Positions 1 through 8,379 of a DNA stretch of 13,887 bases are shown here, one piece after another (the first letter of the stretch is position 1; each line of letters starts with the position of its first letter). The notes below the pieces were generated by a model that was not told the origin of the DNA, ran no database searches, and saw nothing but the letters and a program-made list of their open reading frames with translations. The position numbers and the translations under genes were made by a program. Location: NCBI RefSeq assembly GCF_000204055.1, contig NW_006768916.1:70150-84036 (forward strand). Direction: 5' to 3'. The stretch is from Melampsora larici-populina 98AG31 (Eukaryota > Basidiomycota > Pucciniomycetes > Pucciniales > Melampsoraceae).

Positions 1-504
1 TCGTGAACTCTTGAAACTTGAAGACAAGGACCCCAAGAGGCTGTTCGAAGGAAACGCTTTGATCCGTCGATTAGTCCGAATTGGTGTGTTGGATGAAGCC
101 AGGATGAGATTGGATTACGTGTTGGCCTTGAAGGTTTGTACTCGATATTCATGAGTACCCTCTTCCACACTACACGGATGGGTTCTGATCATCTATGCTC
201 AATCCATCACTTTGCACTTCATCAGATCGAGGACTTCATGGAACGCCGTCTCCAAACCCAGGTTTTCAAGTCTGGATTGGCCAAATCCATCCATCACGCT
301 CGAGTCCTCATCCGTCAACGTCACATCCGTGTCGGTAAACAGATTGTCAACGTTCCCTCTTTTGTTGTACGACTCGACAGTCAAAAACACATTGACTTTG
401 CCCTCACCAGTCCTTACGGTGGATCAAGAGCTGGACGTGTCAAGAGGAAACGGGCAAAGAAGGCTGATGCTGGTGAAGAGGCCGGTGAAGAAGATGAGGA
501 ATAG
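1..504 (+). CDS. RPS9: 40S ribosomal protein uS4 (RPS9), 3' part, two exons
   Basis: This encodes the C-terminal ~136 residues of ribosomal protein uS4 (eukaryotic S9), an rRNA-binding protein of the small subunit that acts in early 40S assembly and decoding fidelity. The visible reading frame starts at base 2 ([20 protein letters not shown]) and runs to the donor at 134. A 92-nt intron (134-225, ending in tcatcag) is in phase 0. Exon 2 (226-504) contains the S4 RNA-binding domain: [35 protein letters not shown], then [13 protein letters not shown]. It ends in a basic stretch ([10 protein letters not shown]) and an acidic tail (EEAGEEDEE) before TAG at 502-504. The motifs are near-invariant in eukaryotic S9. 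The N-terminal third and the promoter lie outside the window. It is intact as far as visible. Confidence 0.97.
134..225 (+). other. Intron in RPS9
   Basis: The donor is gtttgt at 134 and the acceptor is cag at 223-225; length is 92 nt, phase 0. It falls between LALK and IEDF, which are contiguous in uS4 proteins, so protein conservation fixes both splice sites. Confidence 0.9.
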
Positions 505-1229
505 ACATGTTACTCAATTTCACTTGCAAAATGACCATCACCTTTTTGCTCAACTTGCCCTGTTCGTCTTTGGCCGCCCTTTGCACGCGATTCCCAAACG
601 CAATATTTTCTATTGTTTAACTCTAAGCGTATTTCTATGTCCTTTGTCCCCAACTTACATGCTATGGTACAATCTCATCATGACCAACAAAAAACCAGCC
701 ACAACAGGCTTGATTTCTTTCCCATACTTCCCCCTGCCCTCGAACAATTGAGTCATGCCCGTCGGGCAGTATGTCCATGTTTTGATCCGGGCCAAACACG
801 ACACAGACGAGATGTTTTTGAAAATTCCCCCCACTGTTCATATGTATCTATCAGAGTACTGCCCGCAACGCATGTTGCGGGAGCATCCGGGTTCTGGATA
901 ATTTCTGAGAATTCTCAGTGAGAATTCTCAGGTCAAAATACAGAACCCAGCACAAACATACTGTAATTTTCCGGATGCTTGTAGCATAACGAACCCGGTC
1001 CTGAATTGCTGCGCGCCGGCCTCCTAGCCCTGATGGTCGCACCTCCATCAACCCATAGGTCCACGCGTATCCATACAAAACCCCCTTTACTTCCCTTTTT
1101 TTTCATCAGTAAAATTTTTTCACTTGAAACGCGACCCTTACACAACCTCGTCAACCTCCACGATGTCTCCATCAGCGCAATTTTTATTTCCTTCGAAGCG
1201 TCTCATCCACATCCACACCGTTAGAAGAG
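505..1229. other. Intergenic region between RPS9 and the next gene
   Basis: No ORF here resembles a protein. The first part is presumably the RPS9 3' UTR. The middle holds the palindromic foldback repeat at 862-979. The pyrimidine-rich stretch around 1081-1120 (CCCCTTTAC, then a TTCCC run with T8) is the kind of sequence common just upstream of fungal transcription starts, and probably belongs to the gene starting at 1230. Confidence 0.5.
862..979. repeat. Nested inverted-repeat (foldback/MITE-like) element
   Basis: Several inverted repeats are nested here. CCCGCAAC (862-869) pairs with GTTGCGGG (874-881). AGCATCCGG (882-890) pairs with CCGGATGCT (971-979). GGGTTCTG (889-896) pairs with CAGAACCC (941-948). 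In the centre two perfect palindromes lie back to back: CTGAGAATTCTCAG (905-918) and TGAGAATTCTCA (919-930). A third palindrome of this type occurs at 10881-10894, so it is probably a dispersed repeat family. I see no obvious target-site duplication and no coding capacity. Confidence 0.6.
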
Positions 1230-3612
1230 ATGGTGTTAAACCCTTACATTGGTGCCAAATACCGTCGACTGCCCTCGTTCCCCACGATACCGATCCCGGC
1301 CCATGGCACGCCCGTTGGACTTGCTTGTCCAGAGTGTCCACCATCCAACACCACTTTGCTGATCTACCCTTCGAGCAAAGACGAAACTAAGGACACCATC
1401 AATGTGATCGTGGGCCTCAATATAATCCTTTCAGCTTTGGACCTCCGCGTTGACGACCAGCCGCTAATGTCGTTCCCTAATGTCGTTCCCCACCACAGTG
1501 CCCAACAATCAAGCATTACGTCCGCACTTTTAAGCTCAACCAACTTCGTCACGAGATCGCGTTGATCAACGCCGGTGCCACCTACCCTATTCCGTTCGAT
1601 GCTTCTGCCCACGGACCCCAAGTCAACGTCCACGGGATGCCCCTTGCCCCTCGAACCGGTGTAGCACAGACGAGCGAGCCGTCTGGCTCCAACAATTGAC
1701 TTAATCGAATTGCCCCAGCCATTGACTGTGCGCGCCCCCACATCGGCCCAACAGCGAAGGGGCACAAGAAGACAGGTCATACTGGCTGTACTCACCGATT
1801 TTGCAAATCGGTTAGTAATTAGGTTCTCACATATGGATTTGATCTGCACACTAACCACCATGACTTACATAGTGTTGTGTGGCCTTCACTCCCGCCGGCG
1901 GCTGCTATGTCCACAGGGTCAAGGCACCTCCGCCTCAACCAGCGACCAATCCGTCTGCCACAGCTACCCCTGCACGACTTGCGCCACCTCCCAATCCACC
2001 GGTTGCCAAACGACCCAAACTCTTACCAGCTCAGTGCGCCCAGAGTGTTCGACGAGTTGGGCACATGGTCAATGACGAAGGACTTCTAGTCCTAGCTCGC
2101 GCTCGTCTCAACGTTACTCCAGCCACGCCCAGAGTGCCCAATCCGGCCTTTTCCAATGACGCTGTTCGCAATCAGGGTATTGATCGATCAAAGGTAGTGA
2201 GCCTCCACTTTGTCACCCGCGTAAGTGAATCTCATACTGTCTCATTTGGCATTACGCGGTTCCACAGCTCACAAAGATGTTTGCAGGGCTCTTCAAACCC
2301 CGTAATATCCCAATTATTCAACGACTGGCCCGTCGCCGTCTTCAGCGATTCCCCAAGCCTAATGTGTGACACCCAAGCCGCAGCCGGGCAGGCATGGAAT
2401 GGTCACCTTGTTGTATGGGACGAAGAAATCAGAAACTGGGTAAGTCCATGGAACATTGACTTAAAACGGTGTTTCTTGGTCGATTTTGATTTCTCTCACC
2501 CCGAAAGCGTGAACTTGGCGTGGACATTCCTCATACCTACATCGAGACGGTCAAAAATCTTGTGATATGCTTACCCCACGAGCGGTCGTCCCTCAGCCTC
2601 GAGCTTCAAGAAAAACTTGAGGGATTTCAATTGGTTAAACCCCTGGTACCTCAAATCAAAATTGAGTCGACCGACTCAAACGTCCCACAAACACAAATTT
2701 CCACCGGTTCAGTCGCCAATGCCAACGTCCAAACCGGCTCTATTCAAAACGCTCGATTTCCGAATCGCGTCCCCCCAAATGCAACTAAAGGTACCAGGGC
2801 TGAACCCATCTGTTTGTTGTTCGACTCGGACTCCGATGAAGAGACTCATCAACAATCGTTACAGCCTTGGAGTGAAATGCCATCTACCCCGGCATCTAGT
2901 CTTCTAGGTAACCCAGCTGAAGAGGTCTGTGCTCTGCATATACTCACGTTTCACTTTTTACTGACTTCAATCAATGCATTTCGCAGGTCGACAAGGTCTG
3001 TGCAATCCGAATATCCCATCTGCATCCACTCACGTTTGACTTTCAACTGACTTCAGTCTATGCTTTTCGCAGCTCGACGTGAAGCCCTCTCACTCTGACT
3101 TACATCCGCAAGAACCGGAACATTATGGGAGTTTAAAAGAGTGGCCAGGCAAAGAATTATTGGTCTCTTCATTACTCGATTGGTTCATTTCAGCCGGCAT
3201 TCCTCCTCGTCGTAAGGCTCGTATCCAACTGTGGCATGTGCGTTTCGGTAGCGAATATCGATTTTCAAAAAAAACCGTCTACCATTATGTGGGTTGGGTC
3301 AAACTAGTCGGATATGAAAGAATGGTCCAATGGGCAAAAGATTTCACAGAGCGAGGCGAACACACGATGCACAACCTCACTGTCGCTCAGACCCGACCGC
3401 ATTTCCAGTCAGAGTACAACACAGTCTGCTCTTTGCCCGGTCCGCCAAAAGAAAAAACCCAACTTGGCATCAAAGACGATGCCACTCAAACTACTCCTAC
3501 AGCAGCTGGACCAGCTGGCCAGTCTTCTAAACGCAAAAGGTCCACCAAGGCCAAGGACACACTGACCGCCGAAGAACGCGCCTTGGACACCTCCTCAGAC
3601 GAGAGCGACTGA
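1230..3612 (+). CDS. Multi-exon gene, unrecognised Cys-containing Pro/Ser-rich protein
   Basis: I do not recognise a named domain. Proposed exons are 1230-1448, 1499-1658, 1719-1810, 1873-2220, 2287-2439, 2508-2924, 2987-2995 and 3073-3612, which join to 645 codons plus a stop. Five introns from 1811 on are well supported: donors are gttagt, gtaagt, gtaagt and gtctgt twice, all in phase 0. Visible parts in order: an N-terminal CPECPPSN motif; a helix-like stretch KLNQLRHEIALINAGA; GPTAKGHKKTGHTGC followed across an intron by FCKS/CCVAFTPAGGCY (a Cys/His-rich motif); a Pro-rich linker; FNDWPVAVFSDS and WNGHLVVWDEEIRNW; an acidic run DSDSDEE; a C-terminal block with WPGKELLVSSLLDWF; then a basic KRKR segment and an acidic end, DTSSDESD. 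The 5' end is uncertain: the intron at 1449-1498 has a weak donor, and the intron at 1659-1718 is needed to avoid a TGA at 1697-1699. My impression that the family is rust-specific and linked to alpha-kinases is inference, partly from the kinase gene just downstream. Confidence 0.65.
1465..1490. repeat. 13-bp perfect tandem duplication
   Basis: TAATGTCGTTCCC occurs twice in direct succession (1465-1477 and 1478-1490) just before the coding frame changes. It lies either in a 50-nt phase-0 intron (1449-1498) or in an exon, where the 26 bp would shift the frame. Confidence 0.85.
1811..1872 (+). other. Intron with canonical signals
   Basis: The donor is gttagt, a branch-like CTAAC lies inside CACACTAACC, and the acceptor is acatag; length is 62 nt, phase 0. 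Joining FCKS to CCVAF builds a CxxxCC motif, which supports the splice. Confidence 0.85.
2221..2286 (+). other. Intron
   Basis: The donor is gtaagt and the acceptor is tttgcag; length is 66 nt, phase 0. An earlier acceptor (ccacag at 2267) would put the next exon in a frame that ends at a TGA, so the tttgcag site is preferred. Confidence 0.75.
2440..2507 (+). other. Intron
   Basis: The donor is gtaagt and the acceptor is gaaag; length is 68 nt, phase 0. It joins DEEIRNW to RELGVDIPHTY. Confidence 0.8.
2922..3078 (+). repeat. Tandemly duplicated exon-intron-exon junction with a 9-nt microexon
   Basis: Two copies of the same segment follow each other. Each starts with a G-ending codon and gtctgtg, continues with CTGCAT, ACTCACGTTT, an ACTGACTTCA branch-like box and TTTCGCAG, and ends in a GTCGAC or CTCGAC exon start. 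Copy 1 is 2922-2992 and copy 2 is 2993-3078, the second with about 15 extra bases near its start. The duplication gives two phase-0 introns, 2925-2986 (62 nt) and 2996-3072 (77 nt), around a 9-nt microexon GTCGACAAG (Val-Asp-Lys). Splicing the whole 2925-3072 as one intron would also keep the frame. Confidence 0.85.
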
Positions 3613-4031
3613 TGATTAACGACCATGAGTGCGTGTCATACTGCAATGAAGTTGACATAAGTCAACGTTCCTAGTTTGTTCATTTGTGATCCTTCAGTAC
3701 CCCTGTTTGTGCCATGTAATAGACTATTAGGACTGTCAGCCCGGTTGATATCCTCATGAAAATGAACCATAGTGCTTTTGGCCCAACCCCTGACCGTCGC
3801 CAAGGCGTTATTTCTTCTGAAGCGCGTGGGTAACCTTATAACCACCGAGCAAGGTAGGTCCTAGATTCCCCTTTCCCTCTCCATTTTCTCTGTTTTTCTT
3901 GCCCTTTGCCTCTTTCGGTCCAACTTGTTACACCTTCCCTCGAGCATCTTGTCTCCCTCCCCTCCGACTCATTCCATTTGTTCCACTCTTATACTTGAAA
4001 AACGAAACGAGCACTTGACCATTAGTTCACA
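3613..4031. promoter_or_regulatory. Intergenic region with pyrimidine-rich promoter-like tract
   Basis: No gene seen. The second half (about 3865-3995) is strongly C/T-rich (CCCCTTTCCCTCTCC and similar runs), a pattern typical of fungal core promoters and 5' UTRs. It ends in TTCACA directly before the ATG at 4032, a good start context. I take it as the promoter and leader of the kinase-type gene. Confidence 0.45.
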
Positions 4032-5133
4032 ATGAGTTTGGTCAAAACCTTGGGATTTGGTCAGTTTGGTTTTCCTACTTATTTTCAAAGCTTCGTATGC
4101 TGATCACCCCCAACTGGGTTGCGTGCAACCCAGTTTCTCCAAAGCGTTTCATTGAATCCGAGAATCTTGGTTGGCACGCCCTACCGTTCGACGATCCAGC
4201 CACCGCCGAAAACTATGAGGGTCAACACGATCTTGTATTCGGGCTGGTTCAACGGGAAGATATACCCAGCACACCTTCAGACGTCTTTGGCCATAAGTGG
4301 ACATGTAAAGTGGTCGACATCGATGTGGACAATGTTTCACGCTATCCTTGGGACGGTTGATCCCTCTTCTCAGCGATGTGGCATCGTGCTTATGACTCCA
4401 TTCCAATGGAAGTCTGTGCTCTCAAGCCTGAGGATAACGCCATGGGTGATCACTTTTGATTTGCTCAGATTTTAGGACACGCCTCCAGCCTGCTCAAAAA
4501 ATTCAAGAAAGTGGTTCGAGGAGCGGCTATATTGACCCCTCGACAAACGGTGATTCTTGCAGCGCTGCATGTGAGTCATCACAAGCTGAAAGTACTAGCT
4601 TTGAAACAATCTGACGGCGTTTTCGAATGTTCAGATTGTCCAGAATGTAGTTTTGCGTAAGAAATTCGAGACCAACCACCTGGGCGAGCAAATGATACGT
4701 TGGTATAACTTGCGTGAGAGCTTGCATGGAGGCGAACCTAAATACATCACATCTGATTGTGAGTTCGCCCCCCGCAACAAAGCCAACAGTTTCCTTGGCT
4801 GCCTTTTCGAATGCTTTACGCACTGGACCTATGAATATCACGGCCGACAAGCACTAGTCTGTGGGTTCCGGGGTGTCAATGGCGTTATTACTGATGTTAA
4901 CATCATGGATAATACGTATGTTTGCTTACTTTTGACTGAATGAACACATATACTGAATGTTCCTTTTCCTTGACTGTTGTAGTTGGCTTTGGTTCTTACA
5001 AAACACTTACACGGGAGGATTGCAGCTATTCTCCTCTACTCATGTCTGTGGTGCCATGTGTGATTCCATTGGGTTAATCAGGCCACCTCATTATTACCCC
5101 GTGGGCCTACCTCCTGTTAACCCTCAAGGTTAA
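4032..5133 (+). pseudogene. Alpha-kinase (MHCK/EF2K-type) domain gene, probably damaged
   Basis: Alpha-kinases are atypical Ser/Thr kinases with a C-terminal zinc-binding module. The C-terminal half is clear. Exon 4635-4915 encodes FETNHLGEQMIRWYNLRESL, then ECFTHWTYEYHGRQALVCGF and RGVNGVITDVNIMDN, which matches the family's F-H-T-Y, LVCxxxG and TD motifs. A phase-2 intron (4916-4982, gtatgt to tgtag) leads to exon 4983-5133, with WFLQNTYTGGLQLFSSTHVC and GAMCDSIGL; HVCGAMC fits the zinc-ligand HxCxxxC. The stop TAA is at 5131-5133. An intron at 4571-4634 (gtgagt to ttcag) precedes. Upstream, 4134-4304 reads best in one frame (RSTIQPPPKTMRVNTILY). The sequence then continues in another frame (VVDIDVDNVSRY) that meets TGA at 4358 and 4457. 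A 164-nt intron (4305-4468) could remove both stops but would delete the intervening coding-like sequence. The start at 4032 is tentative: its first exon joins the wrong frame through the obvious intron. Confidence 0.65.
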
Positions 5134-5469
5134 TACCTACCGTGCTCCTTGATCATCCTTTGATGCAGTCCCCCCTATATGCACCCCATTGTAATTAGTG
5201 TGTATATTTCCATTTGGTGTGTACAGATCAACTGATATGGCAACTTGGCCATACCAATTCTTAGTCATTGCATTGAATTCCCGATCCGCCTTGACTCGTA
5301 CATTGAACAACGAGGGTTTGAGGAACTATTACCTCCTCACATTTTGTTAATTACCAGATCACCTCTGGTAAATAAAATGAAGACTATCAGTGTGCGCAAC
5401 AGTGAGTTACCCCGTAGGCCCATGATGCGCCTACTGCGCCTCCAAAAGGTCTCACCATGATACATCCAT

Positions 5470-5519
5470 GAAAGAAGAAAAAAGGATTGAACGCTTCAAA
5501 AATTGTTTTTTCTTCTTTC
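5470..5519. repeat. Perfect 14-bp inverted repeat (hairpin)
   Basis: GAAAGAAGAAAAAA (5470-5483) is the exact reverse complement of TTTTTTCTTCTTTC (5506-5519), with a 22-nt spacer. It could be a 3'-end hairpin or the end of a small foldback element. No target duplication was seen. Confidence 0.7.
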
Positions 5520-5582
5520 CTTATAGTCACTAGCGTATACCCATATACTATGACCGCTTGAAAGAGGAAAACCAAAAAGGGG

Positions 5583-5624
5583 CCTATTCGCCCAAGGGAG
5601 GATAGGCACCCTTGGGCGGATAGG
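5583..5624. repeat. 16-bp inverted repeat (hairpin)
   Basis: CCTATTCGCCCAAGGG (5583-5598) pairs with CCCTTGGGCGGATAGG (5609-5624) around a 10-nt loop. The single mismatch would be a G-U pair in RNA, so the stem would be continuous in a transcript of the + strand. Confidence 0.75.
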
Positions 5625-6012
5625 CACGTGGAAAGAACAGTGCCGAGGACAATTTACTACTATGCACATGCTTGGGGAGGTTCACCTCACCTCATTTTGG
5701 GACAGTTACTTTGTTTCATTCAACTGCTCACCTGATTATTTGAATAATCATGCTTCCAAAAGATTTCGCACCAACCATTAAATGTAACTAGTATTTCTAA
5801 AATAATCTTTTCCAAACATATTGCACCATCAAATATGACATGTATTACAAAGACAAATCTTTCCACACGAATTCGCCCCAAGAAATGCAGCCTAAAAGCA
5901 CAATCCTCAATTCAGCAGGCGAGCGGCTGGATGGTTGATAGATAGTGATAGATCAGTTATGAAATCATGATCTCCAGAGGGTAAGGTCCCAAAACTTACG
6001 AGGGCTATGTAA

Positions 6013-6632
6013 CTACACCTTGCCAAAGCCAATGAATTTAATATTCTCACGACATGCTAGTGCCGCACTTAGCCAATCATTGCGATACTCCACCATTTCT
6101 TCGAGGAAGAATTCATAACGGGTGGCTTGCATGTTGCGGCACATGGAAGCATAGCCACCATACCAAATGTTACTTAACTCACCGGCAGAAGAGTTGAAAC
6201 ACCAAGAGCCGTTTTCTTGTAAGTCTGGAAACAGTTTTGGATCATTGTACATGCGACAGAATCCATCACTTTCGGCGTGCGCGCGATGGTGGAAAGGGTC
6301 GACTGGAATGATTGTCTCTTCAAACGCTGAGGGGTCAATGTCGCCGTTGTGGATGACCCAGAGCAAATTACAGGCATTGTCATAAAATATGACCTCGGGC
6401 ATATTGTCACCGAAGGTGTCGATGAGGTAGTCCTGCGAGAACCGAGACCGAGATGATTAGTTCGCATCTGGTCACCTGCTGTATAGAGATGCAAACTTAC
6501 CCTGAGGGCACTAGGTGCCTCCAAATTGTAGAACGTCTGTCTTGCCAAAATGATTCCACAGGTCCCAACGATCAGTTGATTGTTATGAGTCCGACTACGG
6601 CTCAAGCACGGTGTTCCTTTGGGTTTGGCCGT
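6013..6632 (-). pseudogene. KDZ gene 3' part: catalytic core
   Basis: The segment 6632-6501 (TAKPKGTPCLSRSRTHNNQL and on to EAPSALR) is spliced through a 68-nt phase-0 intron (6500-6433, gtaagt to ctcgcag) to 6432-6013. The last exon carries the DNACNL, HRAHAESDGFC and NSSAGELSNIWYGGY motifs and the closing segment RYEFFLEEMVEYRNDW before TAG. Confidence 0.88.
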
Positions 6633-8262
6633 TGTAGAACTTATAACCCAACAAGGGTTATACAGAGCTGGAAGAGGATAATCTACTAATAAAATGACTA
6701 GTAGAAGTTGTCTAAGGACTGCTCTTCTAAAACAACACAATCAGAAAGAGCTCTGTTGTATTGAGTACTGATAAGGCACCAGAGAAATATAACTTCACAC
6801 GTAATTTTAACTTCAAAAGCACACTTTGTATTACTATCAACACTGCTATAGTGTTATTCCCAATTGATAACTGAAAAAAAATAAGCAATATCTGATTGAT
6901 ATTATTCCCAATAAGTCTTTATGAATATAAAACTAAAGTAAATTTCTCTTTATAACTGTAATAAAGGGCGTATTTAAGTGAACAGGTACTATTAAAATAA
7001 GTTTATGATGATAAACAAAATAATAATGGCGTAAATGATAAAGAAAAAAAAAGGGGAACAACAGTCCCAAAACCCTCTCAAAGTATATATAACAATGTAC
7101 TAGAACTTTTACAATGGTCAACAGCCTCAAAACCAATCAAATCCGCCCAAAATTCCCTAAAAACCCTATGATGACGCAATGTAATGGTTTTGTTACTAAT
7201 AAATGATGTAATTTTCACAGCTAAAAGTGATCAATGACGCAATAATATGATGTACAGCACTTCTTATGATGAATACAGGTGATTTTTTCCTTGTAAACTA
7301 GCTGAAAACCAATTTTTGAGATTACGAATTTTTTCAGATGTGCTCCAATTTTTGATTACTAAAGTGCATCTTGTAGCCCACGTGTTACTGATCATTTCTG
7401 ACACCTACATGACCTACTTCTGATGAGTGATGAGTAAGATATTGAGTTGTGAAGTTAAGGTTTTTAGTGTTACATATGACTTGTGACTGTAAATTCGAGA
7501 TTCACACCAATTCTTTATTTGCCTTATAACTTTTTACACACACCTCCGTTACTAATGATTTAAAGTTTGTACATTATGTAATCCACTCTTCTGCGTTGAA
7601 TGAGCCATCTACCAACCTATTCTGACGTCATTTGACATATGTAATTAGCTGAAAACCTCCATTTTCCACGAATTTCACCCATTTTCTTCACTTTTCACAG
7701 CTACTACTATCTTTTTCTTGCTCATGTAATATGACATCATCATCTATAGCCTTAAAAATCCCGGAAAATCCTCTTGGCAACCTTAAATTCCATCACTACC
7801 ACTATTACACAACCAAACTACACGTGTACCTCTTGTTTACCAACTTCGAAAAAGTGCTTTTTTCCTAATAACTTCTGTTTCTACTTATCAACCTTGAAGA
7901 TTAAAATTGTCATAGTATCATATAATGTTGTTCTTTCATATTCTAACCTCATAATACCCATAACTTTATTTTTACTAACCTAAAAACCATTTTCCAACCT
8001 TTATACCTATAATTTCGAATTTTTCTTATGTTTTTCTTTCTTTCTTTTTGTAATAAATTTGTAAGTAAACTATAATGATCTTAATATATAATGTGAAATA
8101 AAATGATGTAATGTTGACCTAATGACCAATACATAAGCCTACAAGAGCTTCAATTGATCAAAAACCTCCATTTCGAATTTTCTTTCCTGCTGAATCCTGC
8201 TAATAAACTGGTAAACTGGTAATTGTGAATTTTTTAATTGATCACATAAATTGATCACCACA
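6633..8262. mobile_element. 1.63-kb AT-rich insertion with TG...CA ends (solo-LTR-like or other non-autonomous element)
   Basis: The element begins TGTAGAAC at 6633 and ends CACCACA at 8262. It is flanked by CCGT (6629-6632 and 8263-8266); the fifth base also allows CCGTT. On the minus strand the KDZ frame reads GGT-GGA-ACG up to the insertion and ACG-GCC-AAA after it, so removing the element and one ACGG copy restores the frame. TG...CA ends and a 4-5-bp duplication are typical of LTR retrotransposon LTRs. Near the left end is an inverted repeat (TATAACCC and GGGTTATA, about 6642-6662), and TATATATAA-like sequence occurs near 7084. No ORF resembles gag, pol or a transposase. I saw no second copy of the left end inside, so a long solo LTR is the best guess. 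Confidence 0.75.
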
Positions 8263-8266
8263 CCGT

Positions 8267-8371
8267 TCCACCATCGCGGGCTGCTTCATGGGCCCTATTG
8301 GACTCGTCAGCCTGATGGAGTCCGTCCAAGTCAATGATTTCCAAGGTGTCTGGGTTCAGATGTACCGAAGG
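8267..8371 (-). pseudogene. KDZ gene exon 3, middle fragment stranded between two insertions
   Basis: This 105-bp piece encodes PSVHLNPDTLEIIDLDGLHQ followed by ADESNRAHEAARDGG. It is in frame with the fragment ending at 8960 and with the one resuming at 6632. It is bounded by the target duplications of the two mobile elements. Confidence 0.85.
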
Positions 8372-8379
8372 GTCTGAAG

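Larger units (their letters stand above)
5134..6012. other. Intergenic region between convergent genes
   Basis: No coding sequence recognised. It should contain the 3' UTR and terminator of the kinase-type gene (+) and of the transposase gene (-), which converge here. Two strong inverted repeats (5470-5519 and 5583-5624) are listed separately. The rest is AT-rich and featureless to my reading. Confidence 0.5.

Noticed and set aside
212..751. 179-residue ORF overlapping the RPS9 exon
   Set aside because: It is an out-of-frame shadow of the conserved uS4 exon and runs into 3' UTR; no coding character of its own.
1364..1861. 165-residue minus-strand ORF opposite the gene at 1230-3612
   Set aside because: It is antisense to coding sequence with conserved-looking motifs and splice signals on the + strand; the open frame is a by-product.
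6174..6740. 188-residue minus-strand ORF as a separate gene
   Set aside because: Only part of it (near the RSRTHNNQL motif) is KDZ coding; the rest is insertion sequence and a shifted frame across an intron.
7774..7983. Small ORF inside the AT-rich insertion
   Set aside because: Low-complexity, Thr/Ser/Ile-rich and AT-driven; no start context or homology visible.
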